DNA of 64,000 bases from Panicum virgatum (taxonomy: Eukaryota; Streptophyta; Magnoliopsida; Poales; Poaceae): contig NC_053153.1 in assembly GCF_016808335.1 (NCBI RefSeq), positions 12,473,033 to 12,537,032 of the forward strand, given 5' to 3'. Every line of letters starts with the position of its first letter. The first letter of the stretch is position 1. Of this stretch, positions 1 to 11,373 are shown piece after piece. Under the pieces are notes generated by a model, which was given only the letters and a program-made list of their open reading frames with translations, ran no database searches and was not told the origin of the DNA. Both the position numbers and the translations under genes were made by a program.

Positions 1-981
1 GCAACAACTGATCCAACCCAGTTCCTCATGGCCTATGAAGCAACCATCGCTTCGGTCGGAGGTGACGACTCAACCATGGCCAAGTCCTTCGTCATGGCTT
101 GCGAAGGTTCCGTGGCCAACTGGTACTCATACCTTCCCCAACAATCAATCAATAACTGGTACCAGCTGAAAGGAAGGCTCCTCCAGGACTTCCAGGGATT
201 CAGAAGGATAAATACCAACACTGTGAAATATTTCAAGTGCCCACAGCATGACCGTGAGCCTCTCTATGACTATTTCCGGAGGTTCATTCAGAAGAAGGCT
301 CAAATCCCAAACTTCCCAGAGAAAGATGCGATCGAGAAATGCATCGAAGGTCTCTTACCTGGCCAGCTTGCTTCTCATCTCACAAGAGAGCCCCCGAGGA
401 CCCTGGAGGAGCTCTACACAGAAGCAGAGAAGTACGCGAAATCAAACGCCGACCACCGGAGAAGGGTAGAGCAAAGAAGAATCATGCGTCAGGCAGAAAA
501 ATACAATCAGCAAATATGGCACCAAGAGAAACTGCCAGCTCAGCAACTCATTTTACCTGTGGAACCCTCACAAGATGATGATGAACAGTTAACCTTTGAT
601 CCCTTCATGATACCACCAGAGTCGGAACCTCGACACTCAAATGACAAGCAACCTTCGTCCGGAGCACGGGGCAGAGGCCGCGGCAGAGGAAGGGGCCGAG
701 GTCGTGGACCTTCGCGTGAGCCAAAAAAATTCTTCTGTCACTTCCACGGGTCTGACTTCGACCATAGAACAAACCAGTGCCCGGAGAAGAAGAAGACCCT
801 TGAGAGAATGGACTCTGAGAAAAAAGTCAAGCTAGTTGGGCATACTACATGGCCTCAGACTCCACAAACTCCTCAACAAATACAGTACACACAACCTTCG
901 TTCGCTCCACCCCCCCCCCATTTACCAAAGCATACCGCCCACCCATGTTCAACTACAACCACAACTGGCAGCCGCAGCTAA
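1..981 (+). CDS. gag: gag of the Tat-type element (5' end missing)
   Basis: Capsid/nucleocapsid protein that packages element RNA. The frame is open from base 1, so the true start lies left of the window; the first internal ATG is at 28. Residues counted from that ATG: about 20-150 fit the retrotransposon gag fold (tryptophans in the NWY repeats, YFRRFI, IEKCIEGLLPG). Near 210-228 is an RG-repeat RNA-binding stretch, followed at about 237-253 by a zinc-finger-like C-x-x-H/H/C cluster (CHFHGSDFDHRTNQCP) typical of Tat gag. The reading frame ends at 979-981 in a Thr/Pro-rich tail; protease lies in another frame after about 140 bp, so at least one frameshift or programmed shift separates them. 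Confidence 0.85.
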   Translation, partial: ATTDPTQFLMAYEATIASVGGDDSTMAKSFVMACEGSVANWYSYLPQQSINNWYQLKGRLLQDFQGFRRINTNTVKYFKCPQHDREPLYDYFRRFIQKKAQIPNFPEKDAIEKCIEGLLPGQLASHLTREPPRTLEELYTEAEKYAKSNADHRRRVEQRRIMRQAEKYNQQIWHQEKLPAQQLILPVEPSQDDDEQLTFDPFMIPPESEPRHSNDKQPSSGARGRGRGRGRGRGRGPSREPKKFFCHFHGSDFDHRTNQCPEKKKTLERMDSEKKVKLVGHTTWPQTPQTPQQIQYTQPSFAPPPPHLPKHTAHPCSTTTTTGSRS

Positions 982-1118
982 ACCCTCAAACACAACCCAG
1001 TCAACCCACCACCCAAGCTCAACCAACATAAGAGTAGCTACCACCACCCCCAGTCCACCCACCAAAACAAGAAAACCAAACCACAAATAGCCAACCCACG
1101 GCACTACCAACCTTCGGG

Positions 1119-1730
1119 ATGATCATGCCCATCTCCGGAGGTTCCACCCTGGACTTCGAAAACAAGAGACAGCGCAGAGACTACTTCAGGCAAGTACATT
1201 GCATCGTCTCCAAAGGTCCAACCAAGAGAACCCAGTGGTCACACTCTCCGATCACCTTCTCCGAAGAAGATGTCAACCTCATCAGCTACCCACACACAGA
1301 TGCTCTTGTCATTGAGGCAAACATTCAGGGCTGGAGGATTGGCAAGATACTAGTTGACAATGGCAGTTCTGCAGACATCATCTTTTCCGACACCTTCGAC
1401 AAGATGGGCATCGACCGAAGCCTGCTTCATCCTTCGGATATCCCTTTAATGGGATTCGGAGGAAAAAGAGTGAACGCAATCGGCAAATTGTCACACCCTG
1501 TGTCCTTCGGAGACACGGCCAACGCAAGAACAGAGCACATCACCTTCGATGTGGTAGAGATGCCCTACCAATATCGCGCAATCCTAGGAAGGGGAACAAT
1601 CAACAAGTTCGAAGCTATCATTCATCAACTGTACTTGTGCATGAAGATTCCAGCTCCTGCGGGAGTCATCACAGTCCGCGGGGACCAGCAGCTTGAACGG
1701 GACATAGAGCGGGGATACACCCCAGGCTAG
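1119..1730 (+). CDS. pro: retropepsin-type aspartic protease domain of the Tat-type element
   Basis: Processes the gag-pol polyprotein. The active-site triplet appears as [11 protein letters not shown] near 1350-1385, the DNGSS form usual in Tat elements, followed by the flap and the AILGRGTIN region that marks the second half of a retropepsin. The frame ends at a TAG (1728-1730) in the context PG-stop-KNVHN and continues open in the same frame into RT from 1731. The stop therefore looks like a point mutation, probably of a glutamine CAG codon, not a natural end. Confidence 0.8.
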   Translation: MIMPISGGSTLDFENKRQRRDYFRQVHCIVSKGPTKRTQWSHSPITFSEEDVNLISYPHTDALVIEANIQGWRIGKILVDNGSSADIIFSDTFDKMGIDRSLLHPSDIPLMGFGGKRVNAIGKLSHPVSFGDTANARTEHITFDVVEMPYQYRAILGRGTINKFEAIIHQLYLCMKIPAPAGVITVRGDQQLERDIERGYTPG

Positions 1731-3923
1731 AAAAATGTCCACAACCTTCGGACTGAATCCAAGTCTGTTACCTTCAAAGAGCAGCAGAGAGACAACGAGA
1801 AAGCAACCTTCGAGGAAGACTGCGAAGTCAAGAAGGTCCCCCTTGACGCACATCTACCCGACAAAATGGTAACCATCAATGCAACCCTCGAGCCCGAGGA
1901 AGAAAAAGAGCTTCTTGAGTTCCTCCGCAAGAATCAAGATGTTTTTGCATGGTCCGCCAGTGACCTACGGGGCGTCAGCAGAGATATCATTGAGCATCAC
2001 TTGGATATCAACCCAAACATCAAGCCAAAGAAGCAGAAGCTTCGCAAAATGGTAGATGAAAAAGTCACAGTAGTCAAGGCCGAAGTCCAGAGACTGCTAG
2101 ATGCGAATGTCATTAGAGAAGTCAAATACCCAACATGGCTGGCAAACACCGTGCCGGTCAAAAAGAAGAATGGCAAGTGGCACATGTGCATCGATTTCAC
2201 TGACCTGAATAAAACCTGCCCGAAGGATGACTTCCCACTACCAATAATCGACAGAGTCGTCGATGATGCGGCAAACAGTCAACTGATGTCTCTGCTGGAC
2301 TGTTTCTCTGGATACCATCAGATTTGGATGAGGAAAGAAGACGAAGAAAAAACAAACTTCATAACCCCCTTCGGCACCTACTGCTTTGTGAGGATGCCCG
2401 AAGGATTGAAAAATGCAGGACAATCTTTTTCAAGAATGTCTTCGGTGGTCCTGGAGCACCAACTCAGAAGAAATGTCCTGGCTTACATTGATGATATTGT
2501 AGTAACCAGTTTAATAAGAGGTAACTATGTGGCAGACCTGGCTGAAACCTTCACAAGCCTAAGAAAAGCAAGGCTGTCCTTGAACCCCAACAAGTGCATC
2601 TTTGGAGTTCACAAAGGAAATGTGCTAGGATGCCTCGTGTCCACCAAAGGCATCGACACAAATCCTGACAAAGTAAAAGCTCTCTGGAACATGGAGGAGC
2701 CCAAGTCCATCAGGGACGTACAGAAGCTCACAGGGCGGATAGCAGCCCTAAAAAGATTTATCCCTCGCTCTGCTGACCGAAGCCTACCATTCTTCAAGGT
2801 CCTTCGCAAGGCAAACAAATTAGAGTGGGGCCTCGAGCAAAGCGAAGCCCTTCAGACACTCAAAAACCATCTCCAGAATATGGTCAAAATGACCTCACCT
2901 GACCCGAAGGATGTGTTGCTCCTGTACATCGCGGCATCCTACTCTGCTGACAGTACAGCGCTTGTGCTCGAGAGAGAAATCGAGGGAAAGAAGAAGCAGC
3001 TACCTGTTTACTTCGTATCCGAAGCTCTTGCATGCTCGAAGCTCTTGTACTCAGAACTAGAGAAAATTGCATATGCAGTAGTCATGTCTGCTCGAAAGCT
3101 TCGACACTATTTCGAAGCTCACAAGATAATCGTAGTTACAGATCAATCTCTGCATGACTTGTTCAACAACAGAGAGGCCTCAATCAGAATTGCTAAATGG
3201 GCTTCGGAACTCTCTGAGTTCTACATAGACTTCGAGAGAAGAACAGCCATCAAGTCACAAGTATTGACAGACTTCATTACCGATTGGACATCCCCAATTT
3301 TCAAGGAGGAACCTTCGGCTGAAACCTGGATCGTGCACTGCGACGGGGCCTGGTGCAACGAAGGAGCTGGTATTGCTGCAATCATAGAATCTCCTTCGGG
3401 AGCAAAAACAAGATACGCAGCACGTCTAAACTTCGGCAACCTCGAATCATCAACCAACAACAACACCGAGTATGAATCCTTGCTCCTGGGCCTTCGCAAA
3501 ATGAAAGCCCTTGGCCATCAAAACTTCATAGTCAGAACAGATTCGAAGGTTGTCAGAGACCACATTGAAAAAGACTCAGAAGCAAGAAAACCAGAGCTCA
3601 TCGAGTACCTCGATGCCGTCAGAATGATGGAGAAATATTTCAAGGGCTTCGATATCGTTCATATCCCAAGGTACATGAACGACGAAGCTGACAAGCTGGC
3701 AAAAGCATCATCAAGAAAGGAGCAATTACCTTCGGATGTATTCTACGAAGAAATCACAGAACCTTCGGTCAAGCCGAAGAAAGAAAAACAGGTTTTAGTC
3801 ATAGCAGCTGAAGACTGGAGAACACCCATAATGGAATACCTTCGGGGAAACAATGAACTGGCAAATGAGAGAAGAGAAAAAAATGTTCCAAAGAGCAAGG
3901 GGCTACATAATCTCCGAAGGTGA
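1731..3923 (+). CDS. pol: reverse transcriptase, RNase H and second (archaeal-type) RNase H
   Basis: Copies element RNA into DNA and removes the template. Same frame as protease after the TAG at 1728-1730; first internal ATG at 1866. RT motifs: PVKKKNGKWHMCIDF, LLDCFSGYHQI, and the catalytic YIDDIV near 2484-2502. The connection/RNase H domain follows (YSELEKIAYAV, VTDQSLHDLF). From about 3325 a complete second RNase H begins with HCDGAW, then NNTEYESLL and RTDSKVV, ending near NDEADKLAKAS; this is the aRNH domain that defines Tat-clade elements. The frame breaks near 3850-3923, after which the zinc-binding region of integrase continues in frames 3853 and 3951, so a frameshift separates RT from integrase. 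Confidence 0.9.
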   Translation, partial: KNVHNLRTESKSVTFKEQQRDNEKATFEEDCEVKKVPLDAHLPDKMVTINATLEPEEEKELLEFLRKNQDVFAWSASDLRGVSRDIIEHHLDINPNIKPKKQKLRKMVDEKVTVVKAEVQRLLDANVIREVKYPTWLANTVPVKKKNGKWHMCIDFTDLNKTCPKDDFPLPIIDRVVDDAANSQLMSLLDCFSGYHQIWMRKEDEEKTNFITPFGTYCFVRMPEGLKNAGQSFSRMSSVVLEHQLRRNVLAYIDDIVVTSLIRGNYVADLAETFTSLRKARLSLNPNKCIFGVHKGNVLGCLVSTKGIDTNPDKVKALWNMEEPKSIRDVQKLTGRIAALKRFIPRSADRSLPFFKVLRKANKLEWGLEQSEALQTLKNHLQNMVKMTSPDPKDVLLLYIAASYSADSTALVLEREIEGKKKQLPVYFVSEALACSKLLYSELEKIAYAVVMSARKLRHYFEAHKIIVVTDQSLHDLFNNREASIRIAKWASELSEFYIDFERRTAIKSQVLTDFITDWTSPIFKEEPSAETWIVHCDGAWCNEGAGIAAIIESPSGAKTRYAARLNFGNLESSTNNNTEYESLLLGLRKMKALGHQNFIVRTDSKVVRDHIEKDSEARKPELIEYLDAVRMMEKYFKGFDIVHIPRYMNDEADKLAKASSRKEQLPSDVFYEEITEPSVKPKKEKQVLVIAAEDWRTPIMEYLRGNNELANERREKNVPKSKGLHNLRR

Positions 3924-5026
3924 GCTGTTCAAGTCAGGCGTCACCAGCCCATGGCTGAAGTGCATCTCCACAGCCGAAGGCATCGAGCTCCTAAAGGAAA
4001 TACATTCCGGGTTCTGTGGATCCCACATTGGCTTCAGACAACTCGTCTCCAAAGCCTTCAGGCAAGGATTTTTCTGGCCCACGACGCTAAAGGACACCCA
4101 GCCATAGTCAAGACATGCCAAGCATGCCAAATGATGGGCCCGAAGTCCTCAAAACCTTCGGAGCCAACCCAGCTAATACCTCCGACCTGGCCCCTGCAAA
4201 GATGGGGAATTGATCTCGTTGGACCCTTACCCACCGCTCAAGGCAATTACAAGTACGCAGCAGTTGCTGTTGAGTACTTCACAAAGTGGATCGAAGCCAA
4301 GCCCCTAATCAACATCACATCAGAAACAATTAGAAAATTCTTCTGGCAGAACATCATCTGCAGGTTTGGGGTCCTACGGGAAGTCACAGTCGATAATGGC
4401 AAACAGTTCACAACTCTTCAGAGAGTTCTGTCACAGTGTGGGCACAAAGGCAATCTTTGCTTCGGTTTACCATCCGCAATCAAATGGCATCGTCGAAAGA
4501 GCCAACAGCATCATCTTCGGCAGCATCAAAAAAATACATGTTTGATCAGAAAAAGGGCAAATGGGCGGATGAACTACCAAAGGACATCTGGTCGCACAAC
4601 ACTTCAGAATCAAGAACAACGAAGTTCACACCATTCAGGCTACTCTATGGTGCCGAAGCAATGACATCAGAGGAGCTTAAAAACCGAAGCCTAAGGGTGA
4701 CTCACCAAGTTGAGGCCATACCATCGATCGACAAGGATCTTATGGAACTAGATATCCTTCAAGCTTCAGAGAACCTTGTGAAGTATCAACACGAAACCAC
4801 AAAGTGGAGAGACAAAAAGGTCGTGAAAAAGAACATCACAGTCGGGGACTGGGTCCTAAAAAGAAAGCCAAATGCCGAAACCTCCGGCAAGCTCCTCTCA
4901 AAATGGGAAGGGCCATTCCTAGTAATCAAGAGCAGCAGGCCAGGGTCATATCACCTGTCCGACGCCGAAGGCAATGAGCTGCAGCATCTTTGGAATGTGG
5001 ACAACCTTAAAAAATACTACATATAA
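3853..5026 (+). pseudogene. int: integrase of the Tat-type element, frameshifted
   Basis: Integrase pieces spread over three frames: 3853-4107 (start of the zinc-binding domain, HSGFCGSHIGFRQL), about 4080-4440 (CQACQMMGP, then the core with GIDLVGPLP and TVDNGKQF) and 4436-5026 (end of the core, then WSHN, PFRLLYGAEA and the C-terminal GPFLVIKSS...YHLSDAEGNEL domain). The first two acidic residues of the DDE triad are visible; the stretch with the third (consensus NGIVERAN) is out of frame at about 4475-4500. Frameshifts near 4075 and 4440-4480 make a single product impossible. No chromodomain is visible, as expected for Tat. Confidence 0.85.
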
Positions 5027-5324
5027 GGATGTAAAAAGGCCGCATCGCGAAACTATAAGCGATTGCGGACCTTCGCAGATATTTTCAGTTCTTTTTACAT
5101 TGTAAAAGGGCCGTACTCTTTTCCTCATAGGGGGAAACTCCACACCGGAGGTGAGGTTTTTGACGAGGCGGGCCCATTGTAAACTCTCTCAATACAATGA
5201 ATTTCCCCCCAAACAAAGTGTCACCTTCGCCTAAGCAGCCCAAATGACAAGCTTCGGCCAGCATCTACATGCTGCATAAAACAGTAAGTTAGCAAAGTAT
5301 GCAGAATCCGCAAACTTTGTATAC
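5027..5324 (+). other. spacer after integrase
   Basis: About 300 bp without a coding signal between the end of integrase and the first tandem repeat. It holds scattered CTTCGG/CTTCGC words. I see no gene. Confidence 0.5.
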
Positions 5325-5780
5325 TTATCAAACGAACGCCAAGGGGCTTCGACCTTTCAAAAGGTCCGAACCAAAAACCTTCGGCACAAAAGGCATGATA
5401 TGTGCAAAACGAACGCCAAGGGGCTTCGACCTTTCAAAAGGTCCGAACCAAAAAACCTTCGGCACAAAAGCCACAATAAGTGCAAAACAAACGCCAAGGG
5501 GCTTCGACCTTTCAAAAGGTCCGAACCAAAAAAACCTTCGGCACAAAAGGCACAATAAGTGCAAAACGAACGCCAAGGGGCTTCGACCTTTCAAAAGGTC
5601 CGAACTAAAAAACTTCGGCACAAAAGGCACAATAAGTGCAAAATGAACGCCAAGGGGCTTCGACCTTTCAAAAGGTCCGAACTAAAAAACCTTCGGCACA
5701 AAAGGCGCAATAAGTACAAAACGAACGCCAAAGTGCCTCGACCTTTCAAAAGGTCTGAACCAAAAATAACCTCGGAAGAA
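5325..5780 (+). repeat. tandem repeat, 77-79 bp unit, about six copies
   Basis: Six copies begin with AACGCCAAGGGGCTTCGACC; the CGCC of each lies at about 5337, 5414, 5492, 5571, 5648 and 5726, giving spacings of 77-79 bp. Each unit contains CTTTCAAAAGGTCCGAAC and a CCTTCGGCACAAAAGG segment; the last copy is degraded. Because the unit length varies, long open frames arise on both strands; these are not genes. Tat elements commonly carry tandem repeats in this position. Confidence 0.95.
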
Positions 5781-5794
5781 TTGAAAGATGGATG

Positions 5795-6325
5795 CCAGAA
5801 AGGGGGGAGATGTTTTTCCATCTGAACCCTCGGCACCCATCATTCGATCAACCCGAAACAAAAAGAACAAAACCCCTCGAAGAGAACAGCGCGCAAGAAA
5901 GGGGGTAGACGTTTTTCCCCAAAATACAAAATTTCCGCGTGTTGCCTCGTCAGTAAACAAATCATCTATCGAGGTTCCACAAAGAAAGAAACCCCTTTTT
6001 TCATAAACTGCCTCCAGGTAACGACTCGTTAGGAAGGGGGGAGACATTTTTCCAAGAAACACAACCCTAATGAGCGTCGCCTCGGACGACAACAACTTAC
6101 TTCTCGAAGGACACTTCCGGCATTCAACAAAAGCCGACCAAACTTTACCGAAGGGAACTTTCCCCTGCAAAAAGCAACCTTCGAAAAAATCCCTTGGGAC
6201 AACATGCTGGCAAGGGGGGAGACGTTTTTCTCCAAAAACAAAATCCCCGCGTCGCCCAGTCATACATTACCTAACAAACCTCCGGGAGGAATATACCAGA
6301 AAGGGGGGGAGACGCTTTTCTTAAG
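5795..6325 (+). repeat. five dispersed polypurine-like blocks (AAGGGGGGAGACGTTTTTC)
   Basis: A block of the form AAGGGGGGAGA-(T/C)G-TTTTTC occurs near 5799, 5898, 6032, 6210 and 6301, separated by 90-180 bp of unrelated sequence. Each resembles an LTR-retrotransposon polypurine tract followed by a T run. None is next to an LTR; the true 3' LTR begins at 13921. They may be duplicated internal polypurine tracts. Confidence 0.7.
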
Positions 6326-6339
6326 ACCCCTCGCACATC

Positions 6340-6715
6340 CCACAACAAGGCACCTCGAAGGATGCACAAAACAGAGCACCCCGAAGGATGCACACAACAA
6401 GGCACCTCGAAGGATGCACAAAACACAGCACCTCGAAGGATACACATACCAAGGCACCTCGACGGATGCACATATCAGAGCAACCCGAAGGATGCACATA
6501 ACAAGGCACCTCGAAGAATGCACAAAACATAGCACCTCGAAGGATGCACATAACAAGGGACCTCGACGGATGCACATATCAAAACACCCTGAAGTATGCA
6601 CACGCGTAAAGCACCCAGAAGGATGAATTCAAAAAGTCATCTCGAAGGATGCTCGCAGAAAGGCATCTCGAAGGATGCACACAGAGAGGAAGCCCGAAGG
6701 ATGCGCAATAAGAAG
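6340..6715 (+). repeat. tandem repeat, 26-bp unit, about a dozen copies
   Basis: Unit approximates GGCACCTCGAAGGATGCACA plus six variable bases. The GATG of consecutive copies falls at 6361, 6387, 6413, 6439 (as GATA) and 6465, a steady 26 bp. Copies become irregular after about 6600. Open frames on both strands through this block are repeat artefacts. Confidence 0.9.
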
Positions 6716-7090
6716 CCCCAGGAAAGGCAATCGCGAGAATAACATACACATCGAGAAGCGTCGCAAAGGTCACATTCGGACGAAAAAGCACAAGAGATAA
6801 CAATGAATCACGACCGGACTAGCATAAGTATTCTGCAACGCTGCATCCGGGACGAGCAAGGCTGAAAGCCTCCCAGCTCATCAATACCTTAGCGCTGTTC
6901 GCGTCCTGCAGCATGGGAATATTAACAAACAAATTCTGAAGCCCTCAAAACAAATCCCTACAAGCTAATCTTTAGACCAGAGCCCTCGGTGATCTGTCCG
7001 CGTCGTGTCCCGAAGGAGACCTGCTGGCCACGGGCGTCCCACCGACCAACGAAGGTTGATCAGGATTTAATTCCTGCACAAATAACAATA
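6716..7090. other. unique non-coding 3' region of the Tat-type element
   Basis: No gene recognised. It lies downstream (in the minus sense) of the antisense gene and may hold its last exon or 3' untranslated region. Confidence 0.4.
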
Positions 7091-7334
7091 TTTTACCACA
7101 AGAAAGAAAAAAAAACAAAAAATGCAGAGCCAGCTGAAAGAAAGCTTACCCCCGTCGCAGCAGCCGCGAGGGTCCGAACAGCGACCTTACCCGAAGGTTC
7201 CCAGAAACGCTCGAAGTATGCAATCTTGACATCATGTATCTTGTTAACCTCTTCGGACAAACCCTCGTAGGGGACGAACTGAAAGCCCCCTTCGAGCTTA
7301 GAGAGGTCGACGGCGCCGGCGCGGAGAAGGTTCC

Positions 7335-10300
7335 TGTAACACCCTAATTTAATTTCCAGCATTTATTAATAAATTTAATTGGCTTTACTTAATTTTCTAA
7401 GGTTTATTATGTTTAGCCTTGCATTTAATTTAATTTTGTTTCACAAGTAATTAAAATTGTCTAAGTTTAAAAATTTGTTGTTGCATTCATGCTGGTGCAT
7501 TGTTCTTTTTGTTTGAGTGCTAGGTTTGAATTCAAATTGGAATTTGAATTCAATTAGAAGTTGAGTGTTTGTTTTAGAAATAGAATAGAAAAAGAATAGA
7601 AAACCCAAATCCAGAAACCCAAAACCAAGCCCAACCCAATTCCCTTGGCCCAACTCGCGACCCTCTTCTCCCTCTACCCAGCCGGCCCAGTTTCTTTCCC
7701 CGCGCCGGCCCAGCGCCCTCCCCCGCACGGCCCCGCTCCTCTCTCGCTCAGCCCGAGCGACCGCGCAGCGCCCCCTTCGCCTCCGGCTGACAGCACGGCC
7801 CCACACGCCAGCCCCCACCCGCTCACGCCTGCGCGTCGCTCGCGTCGCCCGCGAGCCGCTGACGACGTGGCCCCACCAGTCAGCTCCGTCTCCCCCGCCT
7901 CCGCGCAGTGCAGCAATGGCTGCCCCGCAATCCCCGCCGCGATCACGACGGACACGCCTCCCCGAGATCCTCGGCACCTCCTTTAAACCCCCACGACCCC
8001 CCTACGCCTCTCCCATCTAGCCGCGCGCTGCCACTAACCCTAGCGCCGTGCCGCACCTCGCTCCGCCGCACCGTGCCCCTGCGCCGCTGTGGTCCCGCAG
8101 CTCCACCGCGCCTCTGCCACCGAGAGCCGCCGCAGGAGCTCCGCCTTGGGGCCAGGATCGACACCGGTCGCCTTCCCGACCCTCTGCCCCACGCCTCGCA
8201 CGGGAATTCCACCCCGACCCGCCGACGGTGAGCACCTCCGCCGTCGAAATCTCTCGCCGCCATTGGTACTCCGGCAGCCCTGAACCCCGTAACTCTTTCA
8301 CAGCATCTCCACGCGCCGAACCGAGGGGACCAGGAGCCCGAAGATCTCCCGCATCGACCTGCCCGCGACCACCACGCCGAGTTCTGCCGCCGGTCCGCGC
8401 CGTCGTTGCCTCTGCGCCGGTTCCCCCCCTTCGACCCGAGCCCGGTGAGCACCACCCAGTTTCCAGTCACCTTGTTGCACTAGATTAGGTGGGGTCGTAG
8501 TCCTCCCTTTTGGCCAACACGCCGCGCTCCGGCGATACGCCGCCACGCCGAGCCGCCCCCACCGCCGAGCACCCCGCTACGAATCCCGCAGCCCCGCGCA
8601 ACCACTTCTAGTGGGTTACGCGTACCACGCGCATGCCTCAGAGCCAAACCGCAGCCCGAATCGGCCACGGAAGTGCTGGGATGACCTCCTCTGGCGAGCC
8701 CGCCGCCGCGGAACAGAACTCCGGCGCTGAGCGCCGCCGCCCAGCAACCCCAAACCTCCCTGGCCACCCGATCCAAGACTGACGGCCTAGATTAGATCTA
8801 GACCCGAGCCGCCCTGAGCCATCAGATCGAGATCCGTCGGCCCCGATCTGAAGATACCGGTTCGGCCTGTCACTTTTGTTAAAGAGTCTCTGGACTCTTT
8901 GCTATTCAACCCGCAGTCCAACACAAGTCAAAAGAAATTGCAGTTTGGCCCAGAAACTTGCACGAAGCCCCCTGGCTTTTCTCAGAATAGAACCTGCCGT
9001 CCAGGTTTAGTCTTTTTGCGAGTTAGACCCCAGAGTTTTAGTTTAATTATGTTTTAGTCCCCGGTTTTGCCCAGAAACCCCCTGGAACTTAGTTTTTCTC
9101 GCAGATAAGCCCCTAGATCTTGTTTTAGCTCTAGTTTATGCGTTTTAGCTCCGTTTTAGGCGCTCTTTATGTCCACGCGATCGTTGTAACGCGTAGAATA
9201 GCTTTAGACTAGTTTAGTGTGCTGTTTTTATGTATTGATGTACTGTTTCTTAGCTTTTGTTAGTGTTTGCTTGTATGCTTATTGTTGTGCATTGTTTTTG
9301 GCCATGTGTTCGTGAGTAGACGTTGAGCTACCGGAGGAGCCCCAGTACCAGTACCCGAAGTAGCCATCTTCTGACCAGTTTGAGCAGCAGCAGGAGCAGT
9401 ACTAGGAAGGCAAGTATAACATGAACACCACCTATCACCTTTAATTACATTTTCATACTGCATTTTAATATTGTATGCCTATAAGGACTTTCCTAGCCAC
9501 TTTATATCCTTTATATATATACATTTGGGTTGCATTTTCGTTAGTTGTGCTAGGTGCCGCGCTATAACACACTTGGTCCTTTTTAATTAATTTGATTAAT
9601 GGTATATGCAACTTAATTCTGAGAGTGGCCCTCTGTGTGGCTTGAGTGGCTCACGTCTCGTTAAAATTGGTTTTTGTTAGAAACATGGTTTAGGGGGCCA
9701 GTACGGTGCTTACTGCTGGGTTGGCCACTCTCCATAAGGACCGATTCATAGAGCGACAACCTGGGACAACAGCGCTACCACAAGACTGGAATGGGACGGT
9801 CTTGGCGTAATAATTAGGTCTTTTTGGTTTGGAGTAACATACCTGCGGGGCAAGGGTGGTAAGCTTCTATGTCCCCGTACTGAGTGGCCTCGTCTGTGGT
9901 ATTCTTGACGCCCACTAGACCTGCTCCATAGTCGCCGATCCAACCCTCGCGGTTATTCCTTACCAATGAGATTCTTTGTAAAGGCCTCGTAGTGAGTCGC
10001 TAGTCATCTCACCTAAGGAAGTGTGATGAACAACTGGCGTAGCTCACGACTTGTGGGTAAAGATGTGCAACCTCTGCAGAGTGTAAAACTGGTATACTAG
10101 CCGTGCTCACGGTTATGAGCGGCCCAGATCCTCCTTTTGATTAGTGGGGTTATCTCCTTCCGACGAGGGGGGTGCATCTCGGGGTTACCTTGGTGGTTTC
10201 GGTTTGGTTCTCAGTAGTAACATGATTAAATTTGATTAATTACTATGTAACTGGGTTTATGGTAATTCATCAACTTGTAGTAAATAGCTTTAATAAAATT

Positions 10301-10749
10301 TTGCCAAGACTTAAAAGCTAATGCAGTCAGTCAGCCAACCTAGAGCCTCATAGTTTGTGTTATACTTGTTGAGTACAAGTTGAGTACTCACTCTTGCCTC
10401 TTCTCTACTTTTTCCTCTTGGATACTCTACTGCTGCTCAGTTCCTGCTGACGCGAGGGAGTTCGCTCAGCGCTACCAGGACTACGAGGACTTCTAGGCGT
10501 TCGTCTCCCAGTCGACGTCCCTGTGGCGCCCTGCTCAGCTTCGGAGAGTTTTATCGTATTTGTACTTTGCTTCCGCTGTATCAGACATTTTTGTCATTAA
10601 TGTAATAAATAACATTCATACTCGCTTTATTATATCTTTTACGTGATATGTGCTGTGATATATTGTTCATTCTGTTGTATATACGTGTGACTTGATCCTA
10701 GCACGTATATGATTGCTCGGTTTATGTCCTTTATAAACCGGGTGTTACA
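7335..10749 (+). mobile_element. solo LTR, 3415 bp, probably of a Del/Tekay-type Ty3 element
   Basis: Begins TGTAACACCC and ends GGGTGTTACA, a perfect 10-bp terminal inverted repeat with the TG...CA ends of an LTR. Both sides are flanked by GTTCC (7330-7334 and 10750-10754), the 5-bp duplication of retroelement integrase. No internal domain, primer binding site or second LTR copy is seen, so this is best read as a solo LTR left by recombination. A GC-rich tract (about 7640-8780) yields long Pro/Arg/Ala-rich open frames on both strands that resemble no protein. LTRs of over 3 kb are typical of the Tekay/Del lineage. Orientation is not certain. Confidence 0.75.
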
Positions 10750-10754
10750 GTTCC

Positions 10755-11373
10755 CTACAAGCCCCTTGAAGGAGACGGACGCCGCGTTATCATTCGCAAC
10801 GCTCATCACCTCCCCGAGCCCCTCAAACTCTGACAGTAACCAGTCCAGAAGCTGAAAGATAACCTGAGAACCCTCGGCTGCCTCAGGCAAGGGCAGAGGC
10901 TCTGCCCCGAGAGCAGTAAGAGCCTTCTTGTACTCTTGGCACACTCCCTCGGCTCGCAAAGCGGCCTCAGCGAAGACTTGCTCGAGCTCACCCACTTTAG
11001 CGTGAACCTTCTCCAATTCGGTGATCCTACCCTTAAGGGCAGCCTTCTCGTTCACGTCCCTTTCCACAGTCTTCCGAAGGCTCTCTAGAACCTTCTCATT
11101 GTCCGAAGCAGTTGTCTCTAGCTTCGAACACTTGGCCTTCATTTGCTTGTTTTCGTCCTTCAGAGCGAGAATCTCCGCCTCAGCCCGCCGCAGTTTGTCT
11201 GCCAGACTCAATCTCTCAGTGGCGCTCTTGACCCGAAGGTCCGCATCCGCCTTGGCCTTTTGCATCAAAATACGGCTGGCCTGGGCAAGCTTCTTGCTCA
11301 AGTCAGCAACGATGAACGCAGCATCCGAGGTGGATGTTTCTGCCACGGCTGCATTAAACTCTGAATCAAACAC
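10755..11373 (-). CDS. coiled-coil segment of the antisense gene
   Basis: About 206 residues rich in A, E, K and L with heptad-like spacing (DLSKKLAQASRIL, ADKLRRAEAEILALKDEN, LRKTVERDVNEKAALKGRITELEKV). A coiled coil of roughly 130 residues is likely. The frame runs toward the solo LTR at 10749; the same frame resumes on its far side at 7334 when the LTR and one GTTCC copy are ignored. The start at 11373 is simply the first ATG; an intron or frame change probably joins it to 11547-11900. The function is unknown. Confidence 0.55.

Noticed and set aside
5299..6626. Open frames across tandem repeats after integrase
   Set aside because: Translations simply repeat the 77-79 bp or 26 bp unit; no start context or domain.
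7441..8776. Several Pro/Arg/Ala-rich open frames on both strands
   Set aside because: They lie inside the solo LTR in GC-rich sequence where stops are rare; no family resemblance and frames overlap on both strands.
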